Below the pieces are notes generated by a model, which saw only the letters and a program-made list of their open reading frames with translations, was not told the DNA's origin and ran no database searches. A program made the position numbers and the translations under genes. From positions 146,174,142 through 146,238,141 of the forward strand of contig NC_053489.1 of the NCBI RefSeq assembly GCF_905171775.1: a stretch of DNA of 64,000 nucleotides, read 5' to 3'. This DNA is from Rana temporaria. Lineage: Eukaryota > Chordata > Amphibia > Anura > Ranidae. This document shows positions 33,550 through 43,733 of this stretch, in pieces. How positions within the stretch are numbered: the stretch's first letter is position 1; the number at the start of each line of letters is the position of its first letter.

Positions 33550-33913
33550 ATTTTTGGTGGGGTGTTTACCGCCTTTGTATTTTTTCTTCTCGGCATATTT
33601 TTTAGGCCCAAAAACCTATATTTTTTTGTAAAAAGTTTTTTTTTTTTCTTTCATTTTTTTTTGTGTTTTTAACTACGAATATTTGTTGGGGTGATTTAGG
33701 AGTCAAATCTCGACTTCACTAAATTCAGTGATTAGAGAGATTTATAATTATATATATATATATATATTTCATTTTTTTGGGTGTTTATTCTTTATGGTCT
33801 AAACTTTTTATTATCCAAAAATGTACAACATGGACAAAAAAAAGAACTTAAAACTTATAAAAATATAAAAATTCACAACAGCAGTCAGTCATGGTGTGCT
33901 TTCACACTGGAAC
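33053..33913. other. Transposon interior, AT-rich 3' flank
   Basis: The transposase 3' UTR is followed by AT-rich sequence with TA runs at about 33519-33545 and 33750-33770. Minus-strand AATAAA motifs (for example 33784-33789) could serve the Myb-like gene. Confidence 0.5.
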
Positions 33914-34164
33914 ACGCCAAAATTTGAAGATACACACATTCAGTGCAAACTCGCCAAATGTCATTGGTTCAACAGACAAATGGCCACATGTGCTATCTGA
34001 CATCATGGGTGATCAATGTCTGTGTTTTGTGGGAGCAAACCCTTCCTCTCAACTACTTGAGGATGGAGGAGGGGGTTGGACCGACAAAGCACAGACACTA
34101 GATATTCTGTGATGGCAGATAGCACATGTTGGCACACTGTGTGTGTATCTTCAAATTTTGGCGT
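33914..34164. repeat. 250-bp imperfect hairpin between convergent genes
   Basis: The outermost 25 bp (33914-33938, starts ACGCCAAAATTTGAAG) is an exact inverted repeat of 34140-34164. A second pair (33987-34006 and 34108-34127) matches at 19 of 20 positions, and an inner pair is TGTCTGTG / CACAGACA. The centre is near 34039. It lies between the 3' ends of the transposase and Myb-like genes, and could be a nested foldback element or an RNA hairpin in overlapping transcripts. Confidence 0.88.
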
Positions 34165-34221
34165 ATTCATTATTAAAACAGTAAAAATGTTTGTGGGGGC
34201 GGGGGATGGGCGGGGGGTGTT

Positions 34222-35970
34222 TCAGTCTTTGACACGGCCCATCATGTCAATAATATTTTTAAAATTAGATTCGATGACCATCATTCTTTGCCGCATATTG
34301 TCCATTTCCGTGCTGCATTCCAAAAGGACATTTGTTACATTCTGTTCCATGACAACCATCCTTTCACGCATATTGTGCATTTCAGTGCTGCACTCCATTA
34401 CCTGTTGAATAATTATAGCAGCACTTGCACGTGAAAATATTGACACACCATCCTCCTCCCCTAAAAAATAAAAAAATGGGCATTCAAAAATTTTATATTT
34501 GATGAGGCCTATCTACATATGTTTTTTTAAATCAAGCTAGGGTGACACTGACCTGATGGGCTTCTCCTTTCCACCTCTTCGACATCTTCTATCACTCCTC
34601 CTTCTTCCACCACCTCCCCATCATCTTCTATCACTCCTCCTTCTTCCACCACTTCCCCATCATCTTCGACTCCTCCTTCATCCATCAATCCACCTTCTTT
34701 AAATTCGCCAAATTGTTCTTCCGCCACTTGCCCTTCATCTGCTATAAATTCTAAGTCCAAAATTACTTCTTCCTCCTCTCTTCCTTCCTCCTTTCTTCCT
34801 TCCTCCTCTCCTTCCACATCCTCTTCTCCTTCCACATCCTCTTCTCCTTCCACATCCTCTTCTCCTTCCACATCCTCTTCTCCTTCCACATCCTCTTCTC
34901 CTTCCACATCCTCCTCCTCCTCCACATGTCGAGATGGAAGATTTTGGCCTTGTCTGGCCCTCTCTGCCTCCTCCAAATGCTGGCGACTTCTTTCCCCTTA
35001 AATAACAACCAAAAAAATGTATACTCATCAGCACACAGATATTGGAGAGCATAAATCGCACACATTGCTTAGAAGAGGCTTTCATTTATTTACTTTTATC
35101 TTTCACCAAACCTACATTTTTGAAAGACTTCTATGGCAAGCTCTGATCCTGCCCCTTTTTAGCAAAGTGACACACATGGATGTCCCCCCTAAACTGTATT
35201 TCTGGGAGACCCTACCAAAACCCATTTTTGATTTGGGGAGACACAGGTGCTCTGCATTGCAGATGTGAAAACATCTGCTTTAGTACCACTGTTTTTAGAA
35301 TGTATCCTGTTTGCCTTTCCCATTCTCCTCATTCTATTTTTTCTAACTAGCTTTTACACAATGTTTACAAACAAAGTTTTTGGCCAGTGAGCCATGTCCA
35401 GGTGTGTTGTTCCTGGAATAACCGAGCCTTTCTGAGAAACTATGTGATGTTACGTGGTTTACTAAGAACACTATTTGTAAATATGTAGTTATTTATGTCA
35501 TAAAAAATAAATGACAACATGTCTTTAAAATTACAAGCAGGCCAAGGAGGCAGATGGTGAAATATACATGGCAACACATTATTGCAGACTATCAACCCCC
35601 CCCCAACCCCAAAATATATTTACTTACTTTTACGCAGAATTTTAAGTATCTTCTTCATCTGATGTGGCTCCCTCAATTTTAAGTCTGACCAGCGTTTCCT
35701 CAGCTGTTCCTTGGACCTGGTGATCCCAAACATCCTCTGCATTCTCCTCGCCACCTTGTCCATAATATGTGCCTTTCGGCGGTTAGGGGTCTTGTATGGC
35801 CCTAATTCACCATCATAGTCCTTCCTCCGCATGATGGAAACTAACTCCACCATTTCCTGGAACCGCATATTAGTGGCTTTGTATCTTCTTTGCCTTGATC
35901 GGGACGTCCCTGCCTCTGTCCCTTCACTTGTGGCATGAGAGCATCGTGCCCGCTCGTGTGACATCGCCAT
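34222..35970 (-). CDS. Harbinger-encoded Myb/SANT-like DNA-binding protein
   Basis: Three exons on the minus strand, 35970-35628, 34996-34553 and 34460-34222, join in phase 1 at both junctions to 1026 nt (341 aa plus stop). Donors are A|GTAAGT and CAG|GTCAGT; acceptors are TTATTTAAG and ATTTTTTAG. Residues about 35-110 form a Myb/SANT-like domain (RFQEMVELVSIMRRKDYDG, ITRSKEQLRKRWSDLK). Next come a charged stretch (RERSRQHLEEAERARQ) and six copies of an acidic EDVEGE repeat from an 18-bp tandem, then more acidic sequence. The C-terminal exon has a repeated ECSTEMxNMRxRM pattern suggesting a coiled coil. In Harbinger transposons the Myb-like partner binds the element ends and helps the transposase enter the nucleus; that role here is inferred. 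Start is the first ATG of the frame (MAMSHERAR). Confidence 0.88.
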
Positions 35971-36293
35971 CTTTCCTTTCCCACAGAGATTATGGGCGGG
36001 GAAAAGATGAATTGTTACGCCATGGGCGGAGAAGAGGGCGGCGTTTAATACATACGCGGAGTGTAGAGAATGCAAACAACGTGTTTACGTAGGTTACGCG
36101 GAGAATCTTCGAGCGCATCCAGAACATACACAGTTAACGCCATATTTCCTAAACACATTGATTAGGGGCCTAGCAAAGGTGACGAGGGCGGGGTTTAATA
36201 AATACGCGGAGTGTTTAAAAGGTGCACGCCGTGATTACGCATCTTACGCGGTAATTAGGCGAGCGTGAGAAACGAGGAGCGAGAGACAGGAAG
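35971..36293. promoter_or_regulatory. Shared divergent promoter region with duplicated module
   Basis: The 320 bp between the Myb-like start and the proposed non-coding first exon of the MADF gene contain two direct copies of an approximately 84-bp module (36034-36117 and 36183-36267). They share GTTTAATA.ATACGCGGAGTGT, a TTACGCGG motif and GCGAGCG. Copy spacing is about 149 bp. The position suggests a bidirectional promoter; the repeated TACGCGG motifs are candidate protein-binding sites. No classical TATA box is seen. Confidence 0.6.
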
Positions 36294-36869
36294 GTAAGGA
36301 AATTAAAAATGGGATCAGCAGAGGCCTAGAAAATGTAGACACATGGGATGGGGGTTTGGGCTGTTGGTTGCACCCTTTTTAAGCTATTCTGTCTATGGGG
36401 TACCACAATGTTATTTTGGTGTCCAAATGCTTTTGGACACCTCACAAAATAGAGATGTGAACAATGCTGTACCTCATTGACAAGTTTTTGAATGGTGTAT
36501 TCAGATCAGGCAAAGTATTGTTCAAGTGTTGGTTGTACAGAGGTCATTAGGAAGTGTCTTTTATGTCATCCATTGTCAGGGGCATGAGATCTACACATGA
36601 AAGAGTGCCTAGATGAATACTGTCATTTGTAATCATTGTTTATTTTTCTATATTAAAAATAGTTACTGCAATGTTAAGAATGGCTCTGCATCTAGCAAAT
36701 CAATGTTTGGTACAACCAATGCGGCCGAGCTGCCAATCATTGTTTAAACAAGAGAGACTGTGTTTGTAATTAGATATAGGTAATAAATTTGAAGACACAT
36801 ATTATATCAAGGTCAACGCTGATCCTTTTGAATATCTATTTTTCTTTGGTTTATGTTTTGCGAATCTAG
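36294..36869 (+). other. Proposed 5' UTR intron of the MADF gene
   Basis: A donor GGAAG|GTAAGG at 36294 follows a GC-rich leader, and an acceptor GCGAATCTAG ending at 36869 follows a T-rich tract, 34 bp before the proposed start codon. If used, the upstream in-frame ATG at 36853 is intronic. Confidence 0.5.
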
Positions 36870-36903
36870 ACTCAAAAAGAAATATCATAATTCACAACGG
36901 GAA

Positions 36904-38182
36904 ATGGACCAACTACAAACAAAGGAAGCTATAGAGGCCTTACTACAAAAATATCAGGACACGCCCATCCTGTGGAATTCCAAACACTCTTTATATTGTA
37001 ATAAAGATGTACGAGCGGCAGCACTAGAGGAGCTAGCAAACTATATGCAAACATGGGTGCCAGGATGCACTGCCAACATGGTGAAGGATAAACTTGCCAA
37101 CCTGAGAAGCACATACAGAAGAGCATACAAAGCTAATAAAAGCAAAAAATCGGGAGCAGCAGCAACACAAGCAAAGGAACCCAAACTGTGGTATTACAAA
37201 CAGATGGCTTTTTTGCGGGATGAAATGGAAGGCAGGAAAACGATGTCTAGTCTTGCTTCCAACCTTTCCTCCATGCTACCTTCCAGCGGACATTCCCCAG
37301 ATGACCACAGCCCTGCAGAGTCGGAGGAAGAGGGCCTGGCTGACAGAGATGCAGATCTGCCACCCTTCGATGAGGAGGTATAGTAGTTTCCTCTATATTT
37401 CTGACCTAAATAATTATTGGTGGATTAATGATTTGATATTGTAAAAGAAAATCCAAGCTGGGAAAAAGCACAAAAAAAGATGTACAGACAAATAGGTGTC
37501 AGGGATGACAACTGCAGGGGTCAGAAGTAGAGTCTATTCAAGTAATAATGAACAGAAAATACTAAACGAAAAACATGAAAATGAGTGTGGTTTTATTTAG
37601 CGAAATTGTAAAAAATGTCCTTTTTTTTGCACACAGGAAGAAGAGATCAGCCAGGAGGTGGCAGATCCTCACGTGTCTGTCAGCCAGGAGGAGGCCGGGG
37701 TCAGTGGCAGCCAGGAGGAGGCCGGGGTCAGTGGCAGCCAGGAGGAGGCCGGGCCCAGTGGCCTGCAGCAGGTCCCCCCGGCCAGGAGAAGCACCACCAG
37801 CCAGACTTCTCCCCCCCAGGTGAGGCCATCAGGCCGAAGGAGGCAGTTGAGGCCTGTGGAGGAGGCAAGCCTCCGCATGATACAGGAGGCAAGCGCCATC
37901 ATGAGGGCCCCCCTCAACCCCACAGAGGCCTTCAGTGCCTCCTTGGCACACGATTTGAATGAAGGGGAGGAGGACCAGAGAAGACTGGCAAAGGCCCTGA
38001 TGAACCAGGTCCTTTGGTGGATGCAGAAGGGCCTGCTGACCCCAGACACTGGGCTATGTGACCCGGCCCGGCTTGCGGAACACCATCCTCCTGCTGCCAC
38101 ATCGACCCCACCTGCAAGAGCCCGTGTAAGATCCGCTGGAAGGCTGCCTGGAGGGAAGGCTGGAAAGAGGAGGAAACGTTGA
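36904..38182 (+). CDS. Harbinger-encoded MADF-domain protein with BESS-like tail
   Basis: Two coding exons, 36904-37377 and 37637-38182, give 339 aa. The intron (donor GAG|GTATAG, acceptor TTTTTTGCACACAG) is phase 0, joining LPPFDEE to EEISQEVADP. Residues about 6-110 are a MADF domain: EAIEALLQKYQDTPILWNSK, NMVKDKLANLRSTYRRAYK and KLWYYKQMAFL. An acidic Ser/Glu-rich linker follows, then three 27-bp repeats encoding SQEEAGVSG. About residues 245-300 form a BESS-like helical region (EAFSASLAHDLN...RRLAKALMNQVLWWMQKG), and the tail is basic (GGKAGKRRKR), a likely nuclear signal. MADF domains bind DNA and BESS motifs mediate protein contacts. It probably works with the transposase or regulates the element; no direct evidence here. 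AATAAA is at 38398-38403. A 356-aa version starting at 36853 is possible. Confidence 0.85.
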
Positions 38183-39180
38183 TTCTCTGCCTTCCATTTC
38201 CTTCCACATAAAGGACATATTGTTTGGACTACCACAGTTTGGGTTCCTTTGTTTCTGTGCTGCTGCTTCATATTTTTGTGTTTGGCTCCTGAGGCTTGGA
38301 AGTTTATCCTTCACCATGTTGGAAATGCAAGTTTGCATATAGTTTGCTATCTGCTCTAGTGCTGCCGTTCTTTTTTTGTTTGGATGACATTTGCATAAAT
38401 AAATGTATTTTTGCTATCATTTGAAAACATGTCTATTGTTTGGTATACTGTGGGGATTATTAGGCAGCAAACCTTGAATAAATATACAATGGGTCATTTA
38501 CAAAGGACACACTCCTTGGGGGGGGGACATTTGGTGTGCCAACATGGTTCAATATTCTCAAATGAAACACAAAAAAAAAAAAAAATTAAATAAAAAAAAA
38601 ATAAACATGTAAAAAAAAATTAAAGAAAATGGTGACATAACTAGAAACAACAAAAAAAAATAAAAAGATGCACATTCCTTTACAAAAATGACTAAAATAA
38701 ATTATGGAGGACCACCAACCAAAACACACGTCTGGCATAGAAAACCTTATTAAAGGATTACATCACAAGCAAGAAATGTGACATTTCAGTATGGGACAAC
38801 TCTATTGAAATTGCATCAGCAAGAGAACGGGGTTATTCTAGCAAGAGAAGAATTAATAAAACGAGGCAAGAAACTGTGGTTTAGTGCGCCTTTTTAAGAC
38901 ATTGTTCTCTTGCTAGAATAAAAGGTTTCTAATGACGAATGTGCCATATCCCAAACAAACGCGAGTTTTACCTGAACGAGCGCTCCCGTCTCCTCATTTA
39001 GACTGAGCATGCGCGGGGTTTTTGTACGCTGCTTTTGTGTACAGACGACCGAACATGTCTGACGGACACGATTCCAGCAGACTGTTTTAAAGCAAGACCA
39101 GGAAACAGTTGTTCGTTGGAAAACGGTCTGGCCGACGAATGTTTGCTGGAATCCTGTCCGTTACTGCCTACACACGATCG
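38183..39180. other. Harbinger 3' non-coding region
   Basis: Contains the MADF 3' UTR, A-rich tracts (38565-38660) and an exact 17-bp inverted repeat TTATTCTAGCAAGAGAA (38833-38849) paired with 38905-38921. A block at 38961-39020 is conserved in the MITEs at 22060-22622 and 18964-19385. Confidence 0.6.
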
Positions 39181-39247
39181 AACATGTCCGCTGAAACTGG
39201 TCCGCGGACCAGTTTCAGCAGACATGTTTGGTCGTGAGTACGGGGCC
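39181..39247 (-). repeat. Right terminal inverted repeat with 48-bp palindrome
   Basis: The end (minus strand GGCCCCGTACTCACGACC) pairs with 30901-30955. Positions 39181-39228 are a palindrome with a single mismatch, centred on GGTCCGCGGACC, able to form a cruciform directly inside the end. Confidence 0.85.
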
Positions 39248-40041
39248 TCAGTCTTAGCTTTGGCTGTGCTGTGGGTTCATGCTGTCGTTCTGGGATGCGA
39301 TAACACCCCAGGCCGACAGGTGGCAGCAGTAGAGTCAAGGATTTGGATGTTTCTTTCCAGCAGCCTATCAGGAGGAGGTTTCCTCGCTGTGCATGCTGGG
39401 GATGGGTATTTATGAGGCAGAAGCCATTTGCTTGGGTCTTCTTCCCGTGTGGCGCCCACCTTCAGGGTAGCCATGCCACGGCAGCCCGGCAAAATGTCCT
39501 TCTGGGCCAGGGTGTGCCTGCTATGACTGGGTCTCCAATCTGATGAGGTCCTAAACTGTTAGTCCTGTTAGAGGAAGCTGTTTGGTGGAGAGTATGCCTG
39601 AGGAGTGCCAAGAGAGGCTGGTGTTCCAAAAGGGTCCTGAAACCTGGTGCTGAGAGGCTGGACATCGGTTGCCTATCAGTCGGTAACCTAACTAAAACTA
39701 CCTGAAGGAGATCCGGGTGCTGAATCTGCTAAGGAGGATTCTGGACCATTATTGTCTCCACTATTTTCTGCAACCATTGGGAGGGTCTGTGGCAGAGACT
39801 TAACCCCAAGTTCGAGTGACATTCTGGCTGCCAGGCTGGTGAGAGAGGCCTGTCCAGGTGCGCTATACTCACTCTGGCTGGAGTGGTAAAGTGGAAGTTG
39901 TCGTTGTTTCCCATCTACATACACCTGAATCCGTTATTCCTCATTTCTATTCCTTTATTCTTCACCAAGTTCTACTGTTTTTACCCGGCTGGGTAATAAA
40001 AGCACAGAAAAGACACCTGTTGTGTGGACATTCCATTTACT
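39248..40041 (+). mobile_element. LTR-like sequence, right part of a target split by the Harbinger
   Basis: Contains a TATA-like GGGTATTTATGAGG (about 39405), an AATAAAAGC signal (about 39993) and an end TTTACTACA that mirrors the GTAGCGCC start at 30798. This suggests one LTR of about 900 bp interrupted by the 8.3-kb transposon. No target duplication was confirmed, and the internal region beyond 40041 is not recognisable. Confidence 0.4.
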
Positions 40042-40555
40042 ACAACTCTCATCAAGTACCCTAGACGGCGGAGAACATGAGCAGCAGCTATTTCGGGGGT
40101 AAGTGCTACACACACTACTAGTTTGTTCAACTCAGCATAGCTGAAAAAAAAATTAGACCAAGAGGAGTCGCTGTTTAAGTCTATCCGGCATTAGTACAGC
40201 GATCTCCCCTACTGTGCTATTGTGTTCTGACAGGGGGACAGCCCCCTGCCACTCCGGTTAGAGCTCTCAGCCATTGGCTGAGAATGCTGATCAGGAGCTG
40301 GTTAGCAGACCTTTGTCATTCATGACCCTTCAACAGAAGCCAGCCTGTCAGGACCAGCTACCATATACAAGGGCTGAATGCCCCCCGACATTCAGCCCAT
40401 GTGTATCAGGCTTAGCATAAACCCTTTTCCCATTTTTAACTCCAAGTCTGACTATACTTGTGTATGAAAGATTTGTATGGACAATATTGTATATAATGTA
40501 TTTCTGGCATGAACTGTAATTACTATTTTGTAGTACACCTTTTAAATGCTATAAT
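40042..40555. other. Unassigned, includes a MITE right-end fragment
   Basis: 40165-40425 resembles the far half of the element starting at 29929 (ACATTCAGCCCATGTGTATC). The rest is unassigned. Confidence 0.4.
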
Positions 40556-40935
40556 GCCTGGCCACTACGCCTGGGCAGACGCGAGCTTAGCAAAGCAAAC
40601 AGGTACTTGCAGTTTAGCAGATAGTGTGGTTCAAAGACAGTTCAGGTAGGTTAAGGCAGGCTGATTTCAGGGCATAATCCAGTCCAATCCGGGTCAAACA
40701 CAGGGGATCCAACAACAAGCAAGGCAAACTAACAGGAGGCTTGAGGTAGAACAATGCAGGTAAGACTGTCTCTATCACAAATGAGGGATAGAGTGTTCGG
40801 CTTGCTTATATCAGGTGACTGACCAGAATAATCGGCCAAAAGGTGAACATAGACATGGAGGAAAAGCAACAGCCAACAGCCGGGTGCTGGAATGAGGAAC
40901 AGAGGCACTAAGTGATCATGACACGTTCTTTACAA
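40556..40935 (-). mobile_element. Possible gypsy LTR fragment
   Basis: On the minus strand it begins TGTCATGATCACTTAGTGCC, has CTGATATAAGCAAGC as a TATA-like box, and continues into a CT-rich leader. The far end is not defined. This rests on LTR-like architecture only. Confidence 0.35.
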
Positions 40936-41985
40936 TATGAAATCAGAGATAAGGCAGAAGAGTAAACAATTGCTGTCATGAAAAAAAGGATGTCAACTTT
41001 AAAGGAAACCTATAAACAAAAGAAATACAGGGGGCTCTCAAAGCAGACCTCCTTTTAAACACACCAGTTACTTGGCTGATGTTATAACCCACTACTTGCA
41101 TTATTTTGAGCTGCTGACCTAGATCAAGTATCTAGATCAGAAATTGTAATTCAACAAAATCTACTCATTCCAGTGGACATATACAAACCATAGTGCACTA
41201 TATCAGAACAGTAGGCATAAAATCATCATTATTTAAATGTCTAATGTGCGTAGCAAACTATGACTGCACCTTACATTCTGAACATCATTATACAGTTAGC
41301 TAAATAGTAGACATGTGCGGTTCGTTCCGTTCCGAAAAAAAATTGGACAGACTTCAATTTCAAATAGTTTTCTAAATGTTTTCGAATACTTTTATAATTT
41401 GAATCGTTTTTAAATTTGAATAGTTTTTGAATTTGAATAGTTTTCCAATTTCCAAAGAGAATTAAATATAATAGAAAATAAAGGAATAGAATAGAATATT
41501 TGTTTTTCTATTCTATTCTTTTCTTTTCTATTCTATTTTAAATATTGAATGAATGGAACAAGACACAATGACACAGTTGTGACCACGATGCCTCCTGTTC
41601 ATCCTGGTAGTTCTTCCAGTGGGTGTGCCTGCTCCTCTGCAGCATCCTCGTTTATGATAAAAACATGAGACCTCTAGATGGAGACAGGCAGGGCAGGAAA
41701 GTGAAAGGGCTGGATGGTGCTGTGCTTTGTTACTTACACAGACACCGACAATGGTACCAGGAAGTGCCAGTGAGCAGCCATATTTGGCTAAACAGGCACT
41801 GTGTTGTTGGTGAATCAGAGGAGGATTGCTAAATGTCTGTTCTAGATTGCTGTTTCTAATCAGACATTTAGCAATTCTTATATTGCACAATATAAAAGTT
41901 ATATTTATTATTCATGATTAAAAGGTATTTTGGTTTGTTTTTACACAGAATTCTACTTTAAGAACAGCTCCCAGGGAGTATGGGG
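40936..41985. other. Unassigned AT-rich stretch
   Basis: Includes degenerate tandem GAATAGTTTT/TTTGAAT motifs at 41350-41450 and a TTCTATTCTATT run near 41515. No genes seen. Confidence 0.45.
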
Positions 41986-42194
41986 TCATCAATAAAGATA
42001 AATACAAAATGTTAGCGATTTGTTTTCCAAAAATACCTTTAAATAATACACTGCCGAAAATTCATAAAGACCTAAAAATCCCCCCCGGAAGACCAAAAAC
42101 ATCAGGGATAGAAAGTGTAACAATGAGGATATCAGAGTATATTGACTTCGCATACAGCCATATGTCACAAAGATCTCTTCATACATACAGGAAA

Positions 42195-42661
42195 CAGGGC
42201 GCACTCGCAACCCTGAACGTGACTTGATGTCTGCTGGTGTCCCGCGATCGGGTCACAGAGCTGAAGAACGGGGAGATGTCAGTGTAAACACAACATCTCC
42301 CCATTCTTCCTAGTGACATGTCACTGATCGTATGTTCCCTGTCATTGGGAACAGCGATCAGTGACGTGTCACGGCAAGCCATGCCCTCTAACAGTTAGAA
42401 GCACTCCCTAGATCACACTTAACACATTCGGCGCCCCCTACAGTTTAACCCCTTGTCCAATGTGTCCGCCATAATGTCGCAGTCACGATAAAAAACGCTG
42501 ATCGCCGCTATTACTAGTAAAGAAAAATTAATAAAAATGCCATAAAACTATCCCCTAATTTGTAGATGCTATAACTTTTGCGCAAACCAATCAATAAACG
42601 CTTATTGCGATTTTTTTTTTACCAAAAATATGTAGAAGAATACGTATCGGCCTAAATTGAG

Positions 42662-42757
<96 letters not shown>

Positions 42758-43110
42758 TTTTTTTTTTTTTTGGGGGGGATATTTATTATAGCAAAAAAAA
42801 ATATATAATTTTTTTTTCAAAATTGTAGCTCTATTTTTGTTTATAGCGCAACAGATAAACACTGCAGAGGTGATCAAATACCACCAAAATAAAACTCTAT
42901 TTGTGGGAAAAAAAGGACAAAAATTTTGTTTGGGAGCACTGTAGAATCGCAAAATGTGGCCTGGTCTATGGCCAGCCAAATGGTTCGGGGCTTAAAGGGC
43001 CACTAAACGAAATTTTTTTTTAGCTGAAATGACTGTTTACAGGGTATAGAGACCTAATAGTTAACTGATTCTGTTTAAAAATGATTAAAAATAGATAAAA
43101 AAACAATAAT
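42195..43110. repeat. Unclassified frog-type repeat, copy 1
   Basis: Closely matches 49655-50460 over most of its length, from TGTCTGCTGGTGTCCCGCGA to AAAATGATTAAAAATA. It contains hairpins GAACGGGGAGATG...CATCTCCCC and GTGACATGTCACTGATCG / CGATCAGTGACGTGTCAC. Its last part (42981 on) is the left end of a TTAA-flanked MITE like 50365-50823. It is inserted in the Penelope-like element. Confidence 0.75.
42667..42752. repeat. (TA)n microsatellite
   Basis: About 85 bp of TA followed by T and G runs. In the sister repeat at 50118 this stretch is very short, so the expansion is specific to this copy. Confidence 0.95.
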
Positions 43111-43454
43111 AATGAAATAAGATAGAATGACAGGAAGGCAATTTTCTCATTACAAATGTTGTGAAATCCGTATATACTCTAATAGAGCATAAAAAAGGAT
43201 TGAAGGCATTAAGATATCATTTGGAGCTGAACCAACATCTAGATGAAAAGAAGAAAAGTTTTTTTTTGGCGTCACTATATTGATGATTGCATTGCCATTT
43301 GGAGAGGGTTGGAGGACTTTTTAAATGTTTTTTTGAATCAATTAAATTCAGTCAAAGAATGTAATTTGGAGTTTAGGAATGTGTATAGCCTGGAGGAAGT
43401 GCATTTCTTTTACCTAAGAGTGTAAAATATCAAGCTAAAAACTTGGAAATATAA

Positions 43455-43733
43455 ACGTAAGTCACGTCTAAGTTTAAAAAATGACGTCCTTGCGACGTCA
43501 TTTCGCGCAATGCACGGCGGGAAATTTAGAAACGGAGCATGCATAGTTCATTCGGCGCGGGGACGCGCTTTATTTAAATGAATCCTGCCCCCTAATCGCC
43601 GATTTGAATTCCGCCGCCAGAGATACACTACGGCGCAAATTCGTTGTAGATTTGAAACAAAGCCAAGTAAGTTACAGCGGCGTAACGTATCTTAGATACG
43701 CTGCGCCGGTGCCGATCTATGTGGATCTGGCCC
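43455..43733. mobile_element. Truncated Harbinger-like MITE
   Basis: Right end ATGTGGATCTGGCCC, interior with GCAATGCACGGCGGGAA and GGCGTAACGTATC, close to 60310-60542. The left end is missing. Confidence 0.65.

Larger units (their letters stand above)
30901..39247 (+). mobile_element. Complete three-gene PIF/Harbinger DNA transposon
   Basis: The left end GGCCTTGTACTCACGACC and the inverted right end GGCCCCGTACTCACGACC match at 16 of 18 positions. Similarity continues for about 55 bp through a subterminal hairpin (GACAGTTT / GACCAGTTTC). Between them are three genes with open frames and consistent splice sites: transposase (31390-33052), Myb-like (34222-35970, minus) and MADF (36904-38182). 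Known autonomous Harbinger elements carry a transposase plus a Myb/SANT-like protein; a separate MADF gene is the additional component here. Total length is 8347 bp. The flanking triplets are TAT and TCA, so the expected TWA duplication is not evident. Confidence 0.85.

Noticed and set aside
34735..35085. Cys/Arg/Gly-rich and Lys/Glu-rich frames over the 18-bp repeat
   Set aside because: They are alternate frames of the Myb-like exon 2; only the acidic frame joins both neighbouring exons in phase.
37669..38271. 200-codon minus-strand frame opposite MADF exon 2
   Set aside because: Shadow of the GC-rich coding exon; the plus-strand frame has consistent splice sites and recognisable domains.
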